DNA of 64,000 nucleotides from Verrucomicrobiota bacterium (GCA_026397725.1 JAPLUI010000227.1:1-64000), one strand, 5' to 3'; shown: positions 1-9,567, numbered from the stretch's first letter. Translations and numbers: made by a program. Notes: generated by a model from the letters alone, not told the origin.

Positions 1-264
1 GCGATCCTTGAAAAAATTCTGTTTTGCCTTCTGCATCTCCACCACGAAACGCTCGCCGGAAGCCGCCTCGCAGGCCAGATCAAACACCGCCTGCCGGGAT
101 TCGAGGATCTCGCCCAGGCGGTAGGACGGCTTGAGGGCAAGCGTGGCAATCTGATGGTGCGGCGGCAGCAACTGGTTGAGAAAATCGCACAACAAATCCT
201 TGGAAGCTTCTTCCCCGAAAAGCTTCTTGAATCCAAAATCGGTGTAAGGATTGACGAATAACAT
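1..264 (-). CDS. Rpn/PD-(D/E)XK transposase-like protein, N-terminal part
   Basis: The minus strand is open from the ATG at 262-264 to the window edge (88 codons), so the C-terminal part lies outside. The N-terminus reads MLFVNPYTDFGFKKLFG and continues into ERFVVEMQKAKQNFF. This matches the start of the Rpn family of recombination-promoting nucleases (PDDEXK_2): the D-x-x-F-K-x-x-F-G opening, then an E-x-Q strand that supplies nuclease-site residues. Family members are about 280-320 aa and act on DNA; many are carried as accessory genes. Neighbouring DNA holds transposase scraps, which fits a mobile region. Whether the full gene is intact cannot be judged here. Confidence 0.75.
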   Translation of the reverse strand, partial: MLFVNPYTDFGFKKLFGEEASKDLLCDFLNQLLPPHHQIATLALKPSYRLGEILESRQAVFDLACEAASGERFVVEMQKAKQNFFKDR

Positions 265-357
265 GAGCCGGACCGTGCGAGCGCAGCCGCACCGTGCCAC
301 CGCCTGGCGAAATGTCAAATCCGAAAATCCGCCGACGAGCGGGGCGTGACGCGAGTG

Positions 358-519
358 CCCGCGAGCGGCGATCCGGCCCAACCAGCCCTCCACCACCGCC
401 GCGTTCCCGCTGCTGCCCTCCTCGCAATCCAACAGGTGTTGGTAACCATTCACGTCAATCGCCATGGCCACCACCACGCAGTGTCCGTTGCCAGGGAGGA
501 GGCCGTCAACCTCAGACTT
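358..519 (-). pseudogene. IS256-like (mutator-type) transposase fragment
   Basis: The minus strand reads, in one frame from about 519 to 358, HCVVVAMAIDVNGYQHLLD followed by EEGSSGNAAVVEGWLGRI and AARG. This resembles the central IS256/mutator stretch where a valine-rich strand leads to an Asp, a G-x-K/Q-H-x-L turn, then a G-S-S-E/G-N motif and a leucine-rich helix ending in RG. Only about 55 residues are recognisable, with no matching start or end, so it is a decayed scrap. Family assignment is by eye and moderately uncertain. Confidence 0.45.
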
Positions 520-709
520 CCTGAGCCCGCCGTTGAATGGTCGAGGAATGGATGATCAAGTGAGAGCAAGACATGACCCCGCAGCGGCACTGCTGCCACC
601 CGAACACCCATGACCCCGCCAGAGGCGGTGCCTGGTTCAAGATCTTTTTACCACGGATTTCACGGATAAGATTGCTTCCGAATGGTGGTCAAGCCGCTGA
701 TCAGGCAGC

Positions 710-1227
710 TTGCCACTGGCACCTCATCTCCTATTTCTTATCCTCATCGTTCCTGCCCTGGCGGGTTCCCCGTTGCCTGCCACCCTCGCTGGCGACAGAG
801 TGGTGATCCGCCCCCATGGGACGCTGGGGGTGTTGTTCCCGGTCCGTAGCTTCGTCGCCAGCACCAGCGCTGCCTCAGCCGATCAGGTGCAAACCTACGC
901 AGCGGGTGCCTGGACCCCTTGTTGGCTCAAGAACACCGATCCCGCCACATGGGTCAACCTTGAAGACACCTCTGAGTCTCCCACCGATCAAGGATCTACC
1001 GTGCTGCGCCCGGCCAGGGGTTGTTCGCTCTCAAGCGCGACCCCGCCATCGACCCCGCCATCACAATGCTCGGCTACGGCGAAGTGCGTGACAACGCCTT
1101 CATCCGCCCGCTCTGCATGGGCTTGAACCTGGTCGGCGGCGGCTATCCGCTCACCCAGTCCGCCACGGGTGCCGCCAGCCGCCAGATGAACCTGACAGCA
1201 CACTTCCTGAACTGGACCTTGAATTGA
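710..1227 (+). pseudogene. Exported verrucomicrobial protein gene, frameshifted and truncated
   Basis: An ATG at 710 opens a hydrophobic signal-like N-terminus (MPLAPHLLFLILIVPALAG). The frame continues through AWTPCWLKN and VNLEDTSESPTDQGS to about 1010. There it switches: adding one G at about 1011-1013 would give RPGQGLFALKRD and continue into GEVRDNAFIRPLCMGLNLV and GGGYPLTQS. The pattern (pseudo-symmetric strands, 'GLNLVGGGYPL', 'QGLFALKR') resembles exported proteins of the TIGR02597 type common in Verrucomicrobia; that link is from memory. The frame ends at 1227 inside a ~330 bp repeat. The gene is therefore broken by at least one single-base loss and lacks its C-terminus. Confidence 0.5.
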
Positions 1228-1535
1228 CGAGGAATCGGCAATGCATCTCGGAAAATGACTTGGCACCTTCCCGGGGGGTGCCGGGACTTAGCCACCGCGG
1301 TGTGGCGCTGCGCTTCCCACCGCACTCCATACTCTCACCGCACCTGCGCGAGCCAAGGTCTGGAGTGCGGTGGGAAGGGCGCAGCCCGCCACCCCGCTTT
1401 GGCTCAACCGTTAGAGCCGCGGGGTTCCCATGAGGCACGCCGCAGATTTCAACATTCAACATTCAACATTCAACTTCCAACATTCAATGATCAAGTAAGA
1501 CCAAGAATTGTCACCGCCGCGTCCATTCTTATACT
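1195..1535 (+). repeat. ~330 bp dispersed repeat, copy L
   Basis: This stretch is the reverse complement of 9568-9884, with a shared order of landmarks: a CTGGACCTTGAATTGAC block, GGCAATGCAT, a GGCACC...GGTGCC hairpin, CTGGAGTGCGGTGGGAAGG, a run of CAACATTCAAC units, TGATCAAGTAAGA, and GTCCATTCTTATACT at the end. Copy L carries an extra internal inverted repeat (arms near 1290-1325 and 1360-1405) that copy R lacks. It contains no coding frame. It overlaps the end of a broken exported gene, so it is either an inserted non-autonomous element or a recombination scar. Confidence 0.75.
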
Positions 1536-1569
1536 GTGGACTTGAGTCGGCGTGTTTGGCTCGCCGCCT

Positions 1570-1665
1570 CCCCGAGTCCAGGCCTGAATACCGCAGCTTC
1601 AGCCTCGATGGCTCCGCCGGCCTGACCACCCAAGGCTTCCTCCGCGCCCAAGTCACCCAGCCGTG
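1570..1665 (+). pseudogene. C-terminal scrap of an exported protein
   Basis: Just beyond repeat copy L, one frame reads RPEYRSFSLDGSAGLTTQG then FLRAQVTQP and a stop (TGA at 1663-1665). A final beta-rich 'F-L-R-x-x-V' segment before the stop is typical of large exported verrucomicrobial proteins. It may be the displaced tail of the broken gene at 710-1227, separated by the repeat, or the tail of another lost gene. There is no start codon or ribosome site of its own. Confidence 0.3.
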
Positions 1666-1848
1666 ATCTGAATCCCAAATTCAAAATCAAGAATCTTTCC
1701 AAGGATTCTCCTCATGGAGTGTCTGGCTATTTGAGGGCGCACGGCCCTTACCATCTGCGTCCACCTGCGGTTTCATATTCCTCTTCAGGGCAGCAGCAGC
1801 ACCACCAACGACAAAGAGTGGATCAGCTCGCCAAAACGATCACCCACA

Positions 1849-2664
1849 ATGAACACCAAGAATGCAAAGTTTGAATCGTCCGCCCGGCTCGCAAAGCCGT
1901 CATCCGACACCGGTTTGCGTGCCGTGGCTGTACCTGCGGCACGGCTCGCCACAGGGATCACCCTTGGAGTCTGCGCGTGCTTGTCTTTGCTGGGTGCCAG
2001 CGGCTACGCGGCGGAGTCCGGGCCGCCGCCCGCAGTCCCTGTGGCCGTGCCGAAAACCCACACCCTGCCGACTGACGCGTCGGCCACGGTGATCTCATTT
2101 AACTACAGTGGTGGGATGCGCAAACCGGAAAACGACGACCCGCTGATGGTGATTCGCGCGGATGGTTCGGTCACCTTGGGAGATCACTATCACAAGAACG
2201 CCCGCATCAAGACCCGAGTCACCAAAGACGATCTCCAGGCGTTGCTGCAACTGGCCATCGACACGAATGATTTCTTCAAGCTCGATGCGGCCGAAATCAA
2301 GCACTCGCTCGACGTGAAACTCAAGCACGAGAATGAGCAACTGAAAGACCAGGGAATCATCAGTATTGGACCAGATGGCATTTGTGATGCCGCGACGACC
2401 GTGGTGCGGATTCAGGCCGATGGCAAAGACCACGAGGTTCAATACTATGCCTTGGACATGCAGGCCCAGGCTGACGAGCGCTTGGCCCGGCTGCAAACCA
2501 TCGCCACGCGACTGACCGAACTCGAGCGCAAACTCCGGGCCGAGGCCGCAAAACCACCTGTGGCCGAGGCCCCAATAGCGGCACCACCAGGAGCTGTCCC
2601 TATCGATACGGAACCGCACGTCATGCGTCGGCAAGCGGATGGTTCAATCAAGTGTGGCGAGTAG
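1849..2664 (+). CDS. Exported protein of unknown function
   Basis: A 271-residue protein starting at ATG 1849. A long charged leader (about 35 residues) precedes a hydrophobic stretch (LATGITLGVCACLSLLGAS) and an AxA-like cleavage site near YAAES, so export is likely; a later start is possible. The mature part has a beta-rich segment (ISFNYSGGM, PLMVIRADGSVTLG), a helical region with a heptad-like stretch (residues ~205-235), a second strand set around VVRIQADGKDHEVQYYALD, and a Pro/Ala-rich tail. The arrangement suggests a small periplasmic domain built on a 'value plus threshold' sheet. I do not recognise the family. Three hairpins follow downstream (2747-2822). Confidence 0.7.
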   Translation: MNTKNAKFESSARLAKPSSDTGLRAVAVPAARLATGITLGVCACLSLLGASGYAAESGPPPAVPVAVPKTHTLPTDASATVISFNYSGGMRKPENDDPLMVIRADGSVTLGDHYHKNARIKTRVTKDDLQALLQLAIDTNDFFKLDAAEIKHSLDVKLKHENEQLKDQGIISIGPDGICDAATTVVRIQADGKDHEVQYYALDMQAQADERLARLQTIATRLTELERKLRAEAAKPPVAEAPIAAPPGAVPIDTEPHVMRRQADGSIKCGE

Positions 2665-2746
2665 TTCCAAGCCCCGAACGCGGGGCGGGTATGGCGTGGG
2701 CAGTAACTCGGGCGGATCCGGAGCGCGTGCATCCTGCACGCTGACG

Positions 2747-2822
2747 GCCAGCGGACAGGTTGTCCGCTGGCTCGAAACTGGCGACCGAATGTCGCCTCGC
2801 CGACAGCCGACAAGATGTCGGC
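2747..2822. repeat. Three consecutive hairpins
   Basis: Three perfect inverted repeats lie in a row. The arms are 2747-2757/2761-2771 (11 bp, GCCAGCGGACA, loop GGT), 2780-2785/2791-2796 (6 bp, GGCGAC) and 2806-2812/2816-2822 (7 bp, GCCGACA). They sit in the 341-base gap between two plus-strand genes. No T-run follows, so they look more like an intergenic palindromic repeat cluster than a simple terminator, though they could protect the upstream mRNA 3' end. Confidence 0.7.
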
Positions 2823-3005
2823 GCTCCTCACTGCGGGCACCATCGGAGCCAAGTGACTCAGGAGCCGCAAAAGAACGCATTGAATTTTTGAATTTATTGA
2901 TTGAGTTTTGCGGCAACCGATGATTACCCTCCGTGGCAAGGTGGCTTCATGCCGGGGCTATCTGAGTTGTTTCCTGCTTCCAATTAATCACACACTCCCA
3001 TTGCC

Positions 3006-5318
3006 ATGAAAACCATCAGCACCGCCATCATCGCGTTGGCGTTGGCGCAGACCGCCGCGAACGCCGTCACGTTCACCGCCAACACCACCATCGGCGTCGG
3101 TGACGCGACCTACGAGAACCAGGAGATAGTCGTGAACGGTTGCACGCTCACGGTGGACGGCGGCCACCGCTTCACCTCGCTGCTGCTCACCGGCGGCGCG
3201 GTGCTCACCCATTCGGCGGCTCCGGCCGGGGAACCTAACAATCGGCTCGACCTAACGATTGCCGGGGCAATGGAAATTGACGCCACGAGTCGGGTGGATG
3301 CCACCGCCAAAGGCCACGCCGCAACGACCGGACCCGGTGCCGGAATCAATTCCGGAGCTTATCCGTCCGGCGGCGGACACGGCGGGCCGGGTGGCAATTC
3401 CTATGGTGGTCCCGCAGGCGGAGTGAGTTATGGTGATCTGCTCGCTCCCACCCAGGGTGGCAGCGGCGGGGGCAATTCGATTAACTTCGGACTCGGCGGT
3501 GCCGGCGGCGGGGTCGTCCGCCTCAACGTCGGCGGAGCACTCACGGTGGCCGGTCAGTTGACCGCCAATGGGGAGAGCGGGAGGGCGAGCAGCGGCGCGG
3601 GTGGGAGCATTCATCTCAGCGCCGGGACGCTGGCTGGGAATGGCAGCATCGCGGCCAATGGCGGCAGCGCCAGTATCGTTGGGGCTGGCGGCGGCGGCGG
3701 TGGGCGCATCGCGCTTTATTACGGCAGCTCGACGTTCAGCGGCGGATTGACGGCTCTGGGCGGTCTCGCTGCGGGAACTTTTTCGGGCAATAGCGGCGGC
3801 GCGGGCACCTTATACACCCATGCCACCAGCCAGAGTGTGGGCGACTTGCGCCTCGATAACACCGGGCGCACGAACGCCGTGGAAACCCTCCTCACCGGGC
3901 CCGTTCCGTATCGGCTCGTGCTCACCAACGTCACGGCCTTCGCGACCACGCCGATCACCTTCAGCGGCCTGCGAGTCGGCACGGGCGGTCTCCTTACGCA
4001 CCCGTTTCAAGGGCCGCGCCTCCAAGTGCTCGTGCAAGGCAATGCCGTGGTGGAAGGTGGCGGAGCCATCGCGGCGGACGCGCGGGGCTATCCGGCGCAC
4101 ACCGGGCCGGGGGCGGGCAGCGGCGGAATGTATGGGTTCGCGGCATCTGGCGCGGGACACGGCGGCCAGGGCGGCGCTGCCTATGACGGCGCACCCGGTG
4201 GCGTGACCTACGATTCTGAAGCTGCGCCCGTGGACTACGGGAGCGGCGGCGGCGGCAGCACCGCGCCAAACCGGGGCGGAGGAGCCATGCAACTGACCGT
4301 CGAAGGCACTCTAACGGTTGATGGCCGCGTTTCGGTCAATGCCGACGCGGTGACCGGGGGCTACGACGGCGGCGGCGCGGGCGGTAGCATTTGGCTGTCG
4401 GCGAGTCGGTTGAACGGAGCCGGCAGTATCACGGCGAACGGTCAGGCATGCGGATATTCCCTGTCCGGCGGCGGCGGCGGCGGACGCCTTGCCATCTACA
4501 CCGGGATCAAGGAATTCCCTGGTAGCGTGGCGGCCAACGGCGGCCAGAGCGGAACCCGTCCCGGCTCGAACGGAACGGTGCATTACGGCAGCTACGCCCC
4601 TCCGGTCCCCGAGATCGAAGTGGAACAGCCGTTAGGAACCCCCATCGCCGACGGTGGCAGCCTGGATTTCGGCGTCTGCATCGTGGGTGTTCCCAAATCG
4701 CTCACGTTCACGATCAAGAACACCGGCACCGGCGAGTTGTCCGGGCTGGGCATCACCATCGATGGCGCGAATGCGACTGATTTCACCCTGCTTGCGGCAC
4801 CCGGCGTGCAAGTTCCCGCCGGTGGCAGCACCACCTTCGAGTTGCGGTTTGCCCCGTCCACCGGTGGCAGCAAGTCGGCCAGCCTTCATCTGGCCAGCAA
4901 TGATGCCGATGAGAATCCGTTTGATATCGCACTGGCCGGTCGGGCGCTCTCGGCGACCATGGACACCGACGGCGATGGCATGAATGATGTCGGCGAGTTC
5001 ATGCTGACGACCTTGGGTTTTGATTGGCAGGTGCCTCAACCGGCGTTGGTAAGAACCTACTTTGACGCCGCCAACGTCAACGGCCTGTTCACCCGCGACC
5101 AAGTCCAAGCCCTGCACGTCGGCACGCCGTTGCTGGTCAGGGACCCGGTGAGCGGTATGTTCAAGCTCACCATTGGCATCGAAAAATCGGTGGATCTGTT
5201 GGAATTCCTGCCGTTTCCGATGACCGCGCCACAGGTCATCATCAACGCCGCTGGCTGCCTTGAGTTCAGTTTCCTGCCGTCCGACAACGCCGCGTTCTAT
5301 CGCTTGGAATGCCGCTAG
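3006..5318 (+). CDS. Gly-rich exported protein with choice-of-anchor D domain
   Basis: A 770-residue exported protein; MKTISTAIIALALAQTAANA is a clear signal peptide. Residues ~25-520 are two rounds of a glycine-rich beta-strand array: a 'GAMEIDATSRVDA' type strand, a GGGHGGPGG loop, a second strand 'ALTVAGQLTANG', then GGGGGGRIALYYG. This looks like a right-handed beta-helix or autotransporter-like passenger. Residues ~540-645 form an Ig-like fold (LDFGVCIVGVPKSLTFTIKN, FELRFAPSTGGSKSASLHL), the choice-of-anchor D/HYDIN type. A DTDGDGMNDVGE calcium loop begins the C-terminal ~120 residues. An outer-surface or secreted structural or adhesive role is inferred; no catalytic motif was seen. Confidence 0.8.
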   Translation: MKTISTAIIALALAQTAANAVTFTANTTIGVGDATYENQEIVVNGCTLTVDGGHRFTSLLLTGGAVLTHSAAPAGEPNNRLDLTIAGAMEIDATSRVDATAKGHAATTGPGAGINSGAYPSGGGHGGPGGNSYGGPAGGVSYGDLLAPTQGGSGGGNSINFGLGGAGGGVVRLNVGGALTVAGQLTANGESGRASSGAGGSIHLSAGTLAGNGSIAANGGSASIVGAGGGGGGRIALYYGSSTFSGGLTALGGLAAGTFSGNSGGAGTLYTHATSQSVGDLRLDNTGRTNAVETLLTGPVPYRLVLTNVTAFATTPITFSGLRVGTGGLLTHPFQGPRLQVLVQGNAVVEGGGAIAADARGYPAHTGPGAGSGGMYGFAASGAGHGGQGGAAYDGAPGGVTYDSEAAPVDYGSGGGGSTAPNRGGGAMQLTVEGTLTVDGRVSVNADAVTGGYDGGGAGGSIWLSASRLNGAGSITANGQACGYSLSGGGGGGRLAIYTGIKEFPGSVAANGGQSGTRPGSNGTVHYGSYAPPVPEIEVEQPLGTPIADGGSLDFGVCIVGVPKSLTFTIKNTGTGELSGLGITIDGANATDFTLLAAPGVQVPAGGSTTFELRFAPSTGGSKSASLHLASNDADENPFDIALAGRALSATMDTDGDGMNDVGEFMLTTLGFDWQVPQPALVRTYFDAANVNGLFTRDQVQALHVGTPLLVRDPVSGMFKLTIGIEKSVDLLEFLPFPMTAPQVIINAAGCLEFSFLPSDNAAFYRLECR

Positions 5319-5479
5319 CGCGCGGGCTGGAAACCACCGATCACGCGCCTCCCCACGATAGTCCAAGCAATTCGCATCTAAGAAATTGCTTTTACGATTG
5401 GCACGCGTGTGGCAGCGGAAGCGGGCATCGCAGAGCGGGTATCAGAAGGGGGGGGGTGATCATGCAGGAAAATGGGGGA

Positions 5480-5866
5480 TTTCGTCAGAAGGTTGAGACG
5501 GGCACGGAATGATTCGAGCAAGGTGTCGGTCGCCGTTTTGCACAGGAGGTGGAGGAGGTCGCGACGCTTGCGGAAGAAGCCGCGCAGGATTTTGGGGATG
5601 TTGAAGACGAACTGGCGGTGCGGGACTTCGTGGCAGACGCAGGAGGCGATCCAGTCGGCGGTCTGGCAAGCGGAGCGCTGGTGACAGGCGGGGGGAGTGG
5701 TGGGCGGCGGCATTCGAATTCGCGGCGCGAGACGCGCCGTCCACGGCCTGCGGCGGGACGCCGCAGGCACGGTCGCCACCGCGGAGGAAGTTGCGCACGA
5801 CCGCGCAGACATTCGGGCGGAGCGGGGAGACACACGGGGGCGGCGGGGGTGGCAGATGGTGGGCAC
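5480..5866 (-). pseudogene. IS91-type transposase N-terminal fragment
   Basis: The minus strand from about 5686 to 5490 reads HQRSACQTADWIASCVCHEV, then PHRQFVFNIPKILRGFFRKR, then RDLLHLLCKTATDTLLESFR. This matches the end of the transposase zinc-binding domain and start of the catalytic part of IS91/ISCR-like transposases (consensus VPHRHFVFTIPKxLRxxFRxxRxLL). The sequence upstream is out of register, with a GC-rich insertion near 5740-5760 (CTGCGGCGTCCCGCCGCAG). Downstream the frame runs into unrelated residues. It is a clear relic, not a functional transposase. Confidence 0.7.
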
Positions 5867-5897
5867 CGCGAATGTTCATGAGAACATTTGCAGATCG

Positions 5898-6095
5898 ATG
5901 CAAGCATTCGTGCGAAGATGCGCTTTGGTTGATGGTTCGGGTGTTTCATTGGCCACCGTGCGCGAGTGGGAACGCGGCACCGGTGAGCCAAGTGGCGCGG
6001 CCAAGACCTTGCTCGCAGTGGCGAGGCTCCGACATCCAGACCGGGAACTGGCATTTTGGTCCTGCTACCGCCGGTTTGGCCCGGGTTGGAAATAG
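5898..6095 (+). pseudogene. Helix-turn-helix antitoxin-like fragment
   Basis: A short frame (65 codons from ATG 5898) holds VSLATVREWERGTGEPSGAA followed by KTLLAVARLRHP. This is the recognition helix and following helix of an Xre/HigA-like antitoxin ('VSxATVRxWEQGxRxPxGPAxxLL'). The N-terminal helices expected before it are degraded, and no toxin gene is adjacent. It probably remains from a lost toxin-antitoxin pair beside the IS91-like scrap. Confidence 0.5.
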
Positions 6096-6142
6096 GTTGG
6101 AAATGGGCTTGCGGGGGAGGGGCAATGCGTGGAGCATCGGGC

Positions 6143-6442
6143 ATGGAACATCATGTCTATTTTTGGTTGCAGGACGAATGCCAGAGCGCAGCGGATCGTG
6201 CGGTCTTTGAGCAGGGCTTGGCCTCGTTGTTTGAGATTGACCTGGTTGTCGGCGGGCGCTGGGCGGTTCCGGCGCCGGTGGTGCTGCGCCCGGTGATTGA
6301 TCAATCATGGGACTATGCCCTGACGATGCAATTTGCCAGTGTGGAGGATCACAATGCCTATCAAGGGCATCCGCAACACAATGCCTTCGTTGAAACCTTC
6401 AAGGGTTGGTGGGCCAGGGTGCTGGTGATGGACCTGGCCTGA
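6143..6442 (+). CDS. Dabb-type stress-responsive alpha/beta-barrel protein
   Basis: A 99-residue protein starting MEHHVYFWL at 6143, with a GGAG eight bases upstream (6131-6134); an in-frame ATG at 6125 is the alternative. It shows the dimeric alpha-beta barrel (Dabb) pattern: HHVYFWL as strand 1, a helix with DRAVFEQGLASLFEID, WDYALTMQFASVEDHNAYQG as strand plus helix, and HNAFVETFKGWW at the end. Dabb proteins are small cytoplasmic dimers; some bind hydrophobic ligands or act as cyclases, but most have no known reaction. It sits 33 bases upstream of ygiQ and may be cotranscribed with it. Confidence 0.85.
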   Translation: MEHHVYFWLQDECQSAADRAVFEQGLASLFEIDLVVGGRWAVPAPVVLRPVIDQSWDYALTMQFASVEDHNAYQGHPQHNAFVETFKGWWARVLVMDLA

Positions 6443-6475
6443 GCCGGGTGCGGACGGGTTTATCGAGCTGATCCG

Positions 6476-8254
6476 ATGTCCGGCATATCCACAGCCAAGC
6501 CGGTGCAGTCCGGGGCGTTCTTGCCGATGTCACGGGCGGAGATGGAGGTCCTGGGTTGGCGCGAGTTGGATGTGCTCATCATTACCGGCGATGCGTATGT
6601 GGACCATCCGTCGTTTGGAGCGGCGATGATCGGGCGGGTGTTGGAGTCGGAGGGCCTGCGGGTCGGGATCGTGGCGCAACCGGATTGGCGGGATGCGGAT
6701 TCGCTCAAGGTGATGGGGGTGCCGCGCCTGTTCGTGGGGGTGACGGCGGGGAATCTGGATTCGATGCTGTCGAACTATACGGCGGCACGGCACAAGCGGA
6801 AGTTGGATGTTTACAGCGTCGGCGGGGTGCCGGGAAAACGGCCGAATCATGCGGCCACGGTGTATTCGCAGATGAGTCGGCGGGCCTTTCCCGGCGTGCC
6901 GGTGGTGCTCGGCGGGATGGAGGCGAGCATGCGGCGGGTGGCTCACTATGATTATTGGGAGGACAAGCTGCGGCCATCTGTGCTAACGGACTCCAAGGCG
7001 GAGGTGCTGGTTTATGGCATGGGGGAACGCGCGGTGCGGGAGATTGCCAGGCGCTTGCGGGCGGGGCGAGGGGATTTGGGCGGGATTCCCGGCACCGCCA
7101 GGTTGTTAGGTGCGAAGGCCAGCGCGGCGGCGGATTTTTCCGGGTGTATCGGGTTGCCGTCGTGGGAGGACTTGCAGGGGGAGGTCAAACTGCTGCTGCC
7201 ATTGACCCGAGTCACGGAGGCCCAGCAGACGCCGTTTTGCGGGAAGAGGCTGGTACAGATGCACGGCAACCGGGCCGTGGTGGTGGAGCCGCCGGCCATG
7301 CCGGTGGACGGTCCGGATCTGGATGCCTTGTATGAATACCCGTTTCAGCGGGCGGTGCATCCATCCTATCATGAGCCGGTGCCGGGTTTTGCGACGATCA
7401 AGGATTCGGTGATTGTTTCGCGCGGGTGTGCGGGTGGTTGCACGTTTTGCGGGCTGGGTCTGCATCAGGGGAAGTTCCTGTCGAGCCGCAGCGTGGATTC
7501 GGTGCTGAAGGAGGTGCGCCGCCTGGGTGAATTGGAGACGTTCCGTGGCACGGTCTCCGATCTCGGCGGGCCGACGGCGAATTTGTTTGGGGCCAGGAAT
7601 GGCCATGTGGAGGCGTGCCGGGGCTGCCATCGGCCGAGTTGCCTGTGGCCGAGTCCATGTCCCCATTTTGAAATCAACGAACGGCCGGGTCTGGAGTTGT
7701 TGCGCGGGGCGCGGAACTTGCCAGGGGTGAAGCACGTCTTCGTGCAATCCGGCATTCGGATGGATGTGGCCTTGCGCACCCCGGAGTACTTGCGCGAACT
7801 GGTGCAGCATCATGTCTCCGGGCACCTGAAGGTGGCACCCGAGCATCTGCATCCGGACGTCTTGCGGCGGATGCGCAAGCCCGCCGGGGATTTTCCGGCG
7901 TTCATGCAAAGGTTTTCCGAACTGAGTGCCGAGGCGGGCAAGGAGCAGTATCTCGTGCCGTATTTCATCTCGAGCTTTCCCGGCTGTACCGAACAGAAGA
8001 TGGGGGTGGTGGAGGAGTTCCTCAAACAGGCACGCTGGAACCTCCAGCAAGTACAGGATTTCATCCCGCTGCCAATGACCGCTGCGGCCGCCATGTATGT
8101 GACCGGCCTGGATATCAACAGCGGCATGCCAATCCCGGTGGCCCGCAAGTCCCGCGACCGGGAAAAACAGAAAAACATGCTGCGCCCCATCCCAACACCC
8201 GCCAGCCAGTGGCTCGGGGGCGGAGTGGATCCCATGGATTCTCAAGTTCAGTGA
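6476..8254 (+). CDS. ygiQ: YgiQ family radical SAM protein
   Basis: A 592-residue radical SAM enzyme of the YgiQ family (UPF0313). The N-terminal B12-binding-like domain (residues ~30-150) includes [18 protein letters not shown]. The radical SAM core carries the CxxxCxxC cluster in [18 protein letters not shown] (residues ~320-337), which binds a [4Fe-4S] cluster and S-adenosylmethionine. A later [13 protein letters not shown] stretch and the C-terminal [13 protein letters not shown] block are family hallmarks. Length is typical apart from a slightly short C-terminus. The reaction is not established. Its last 7 bases overlap the convergent kbl gene. Confidence 0.93.
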   Translation: MSGISTAKPVQSGAFLPMSRAEMEVLGWRELDVLIITGDAYVDHPSFGAAMIGRVLESEGLRVGIVAQPDWRDADSLKVMGVPRLFVGVTAGNLDSMLSNYTAARHKRKLDVYSVGGVPGKRPNHAATVYSQMSRRAFPGVPVVLGGMEASMRRVAHYDYWEDKLRPSVLTDSKAEVLVYGMGERAVREIARRLRAGRGDLGGIPGTARLLGAKASAAADFSGCIGLPSWEDLQGEVKLLLPLTRVTEAQQTPFCGKRLVQMHGNRAVVVEPPAMPVDGPDLDALYEYPFQRAVHPSYHEPVPGFATIKDSVIVSRGCAGGCTFCGLGLHQGKFLSSRSVDSVLKEVRRLGELETFRGTVSDLGGPTANLFGARNGHVEACRGCHRPSCLWPSPCPHFEINERPGLELLRGARNLPGVKHVFVQSGIRMDVALRTPEYLRELVQHHVSGHLKVAPEHLHPDVLRRMRKPAGDFPAFMQRFSELSAEAGKEQYLVPYFISSFPGCTEQKMGVVEEFLKQARWNLQQVQDFIPLPMTAAAAMYVTGLDINSGMPIPVARKSRDREKQKNMLRPIPTPASQWLGGGVDPMDSQVQ

Positions 8255-9447
8255 ATCACCCCGAGTTCCTTGCCGGTCTTGATGAAGGCGTCGATGCCTT
8301 GGTCCAGTTGCTCGCGGGTGTGGGCGGCGCTGATTTGGGTGCGGATGCGGGCCTGGCCCTGGGGCACGACCGGATAGAAGAAGCCGACGGCATAGACCCC
8401 GTGGTCGAGGAGTCGGTCGGAAAAGCGTTGGGCGAGTGCGGCCTCGCCTAACATGACCGGCGAGATCGGGTGGTCGTGGCCGGCGAGGTTGAAGCCGGTG
8501 CCGGCCATGGCCTTGCGGAAGTAAGCGGTGTTGTCTTTCACGCGGTCGGCCAGGGCGGTGGAGGCTTCGAGCATTTCGAGGACCTTGATGGAGGCCGCGA
8601 CGATGGGCGGCGCGATGCTGTTGGAGAACAGATAGGGACGGGAGCGCTGGCGGAGCAGTTCGATGATTTCCCGTTTGCCGGAGGTGTAGCCGCCGGAGGC
8701 TCCGCCGAGGGCTTTGCCGAGGGTGCCGGTGGTGAGGTCGATGGCCCCGAAGAGGCCGCGGTGCTCGTGGGTGCCGCGACCGCGCGGGCCGAGAAAACCG
8801 GTGGCGTGGCAATCGTCGAAGTGAACGATGGCGTGGTATTGGCGGGCGAGGGCGTGGACCTGGTCGAGCTGGGCGATGATGCCATCCATGGAGAAGACCC
8901 CATCGGTGGTGATGAGCTTGAAGCGCGCGCCGTCACCATCGGCGGCCTGAAGCTGGGCTTCGAGGTCGGCCATGTCATTGTTGGCGTAGCGGTAGCGTTT
9001 GGCTTTGCAGAGGCGGATGCCATCGATGATGGAGGCGTGGTTGAGGGAGTCCGAAATGACCGCGTCGGCTTCGGTTAGGAGGACCTCGAACAGGCCGCCG
9101 TTGGCATCGAAGCAGCTTGGGTAGAGGATGGTGTCCTCGGTGCCGAGGAAGGCGGTGATTTTCTCTTCGAGTTGTTGGTGGAGGGTCTGGGTGCCGCAGA
9201 TGAAGCGGACCGAGGCCATGCCGAAGCCCCAGCGCCCGAGGGCGGACTTGGCGGCGGCGACGACTTCCGGGTGAGCGGCGAGGCCGAGGTAGTTGTTGGC
9301 GCAGAGGTTGATGACGCTGCGGCCGTCCTTGAGGCGGACGGTGGAGTGCTGGGTGGAATCGAGCAGGCGCTCGCGCTTGTAAAGGCCCGCGGCGGTGATT
9401 TCAGCAAGGGTGGACTGGAGCGAGGTGACGAAGCTTTCCGGCAGCAT
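8248..9447 (-). CDS. kbl: Glycine C-acetyltransferase (2-amino-3-ketobutyrate CoA ligase)
   Basis: A PLP-dependent alpha-oxoamine synthase that cleaves 2-amino-3-ketobutyrate with CoA to glycine and acetyl-CoA, the second step of threonine breakdown. The chosen start [11 protein letters not shown] (ATG at 9445-9447) gives 399 residues, matching the E. coli enzyme (398). The frame stays open further upstream, but that extension is translated from a dispersed repeat and is not homologous. Key segments are [54 protein letters not shown] and the PLP-lysine site [15 protein letters not shown]. No tdh (threonine dehydrogenase) gene is nearby. It converges on ygiQ. Confidence 0.96.
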   Translation of the reverse strand: MLPESFVTSLQSTLAEITAAGLYKRERLLDSTQHSTVRLKDGRSVINLCANNYLGLAAHPEVVAAAKSALGRWGFGMASVRFICGTQTLHQQLEEKITAFLGTEDTILYPSCFDANGGLFEVLLTEADAVISDSLNHASIIDGIRLCKAKRYRYANNDMADLEAQLQAADGDGARFKLITTDGVFSMDGIIAQLDQVHALARQYHAIVHFDDCHATGFLGPRGRGTHEHRGLFGAIDLTTGTLGKALGGASGGYTSGKREIIELLRQRSRPYLFSNSIAPPIVAASIKVLEMLEASTALADRVKDNTAYFRKAMAGTGFNLAGHDHPISPVMLGEAALAQRFSDRLLDHGVYAVGFFYPVVPQGQARIRTQISAAHTREQLDQGIDAFIKTGKELGVIH

Positions 9448-9567
9448 GGCGGACGGACGATACATGGCCCGGGCCAATTGGGAATCGCGAATTTTCCGGC
9501 GCCACGAGGCCATCACCAACTCACAACATCCAACTTCCAACTTCCAACATTCAACATTCAATTTTCA

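Noticed and set aside
7106..8812. Minus-strand open frame of 568 codons across ygiQ and kbl
   Set aside because: It runs antisense to ygiQ and out of frame with kbl; the Arg/Pro/His-rich composition is that of a shadow.
9448..9561. 38-residue N-terminal extension of Kbl
   Set aside because: It is translated from the dispersed repeat flank, while the ATG at 9445-9447 gives the usual Kbl length.
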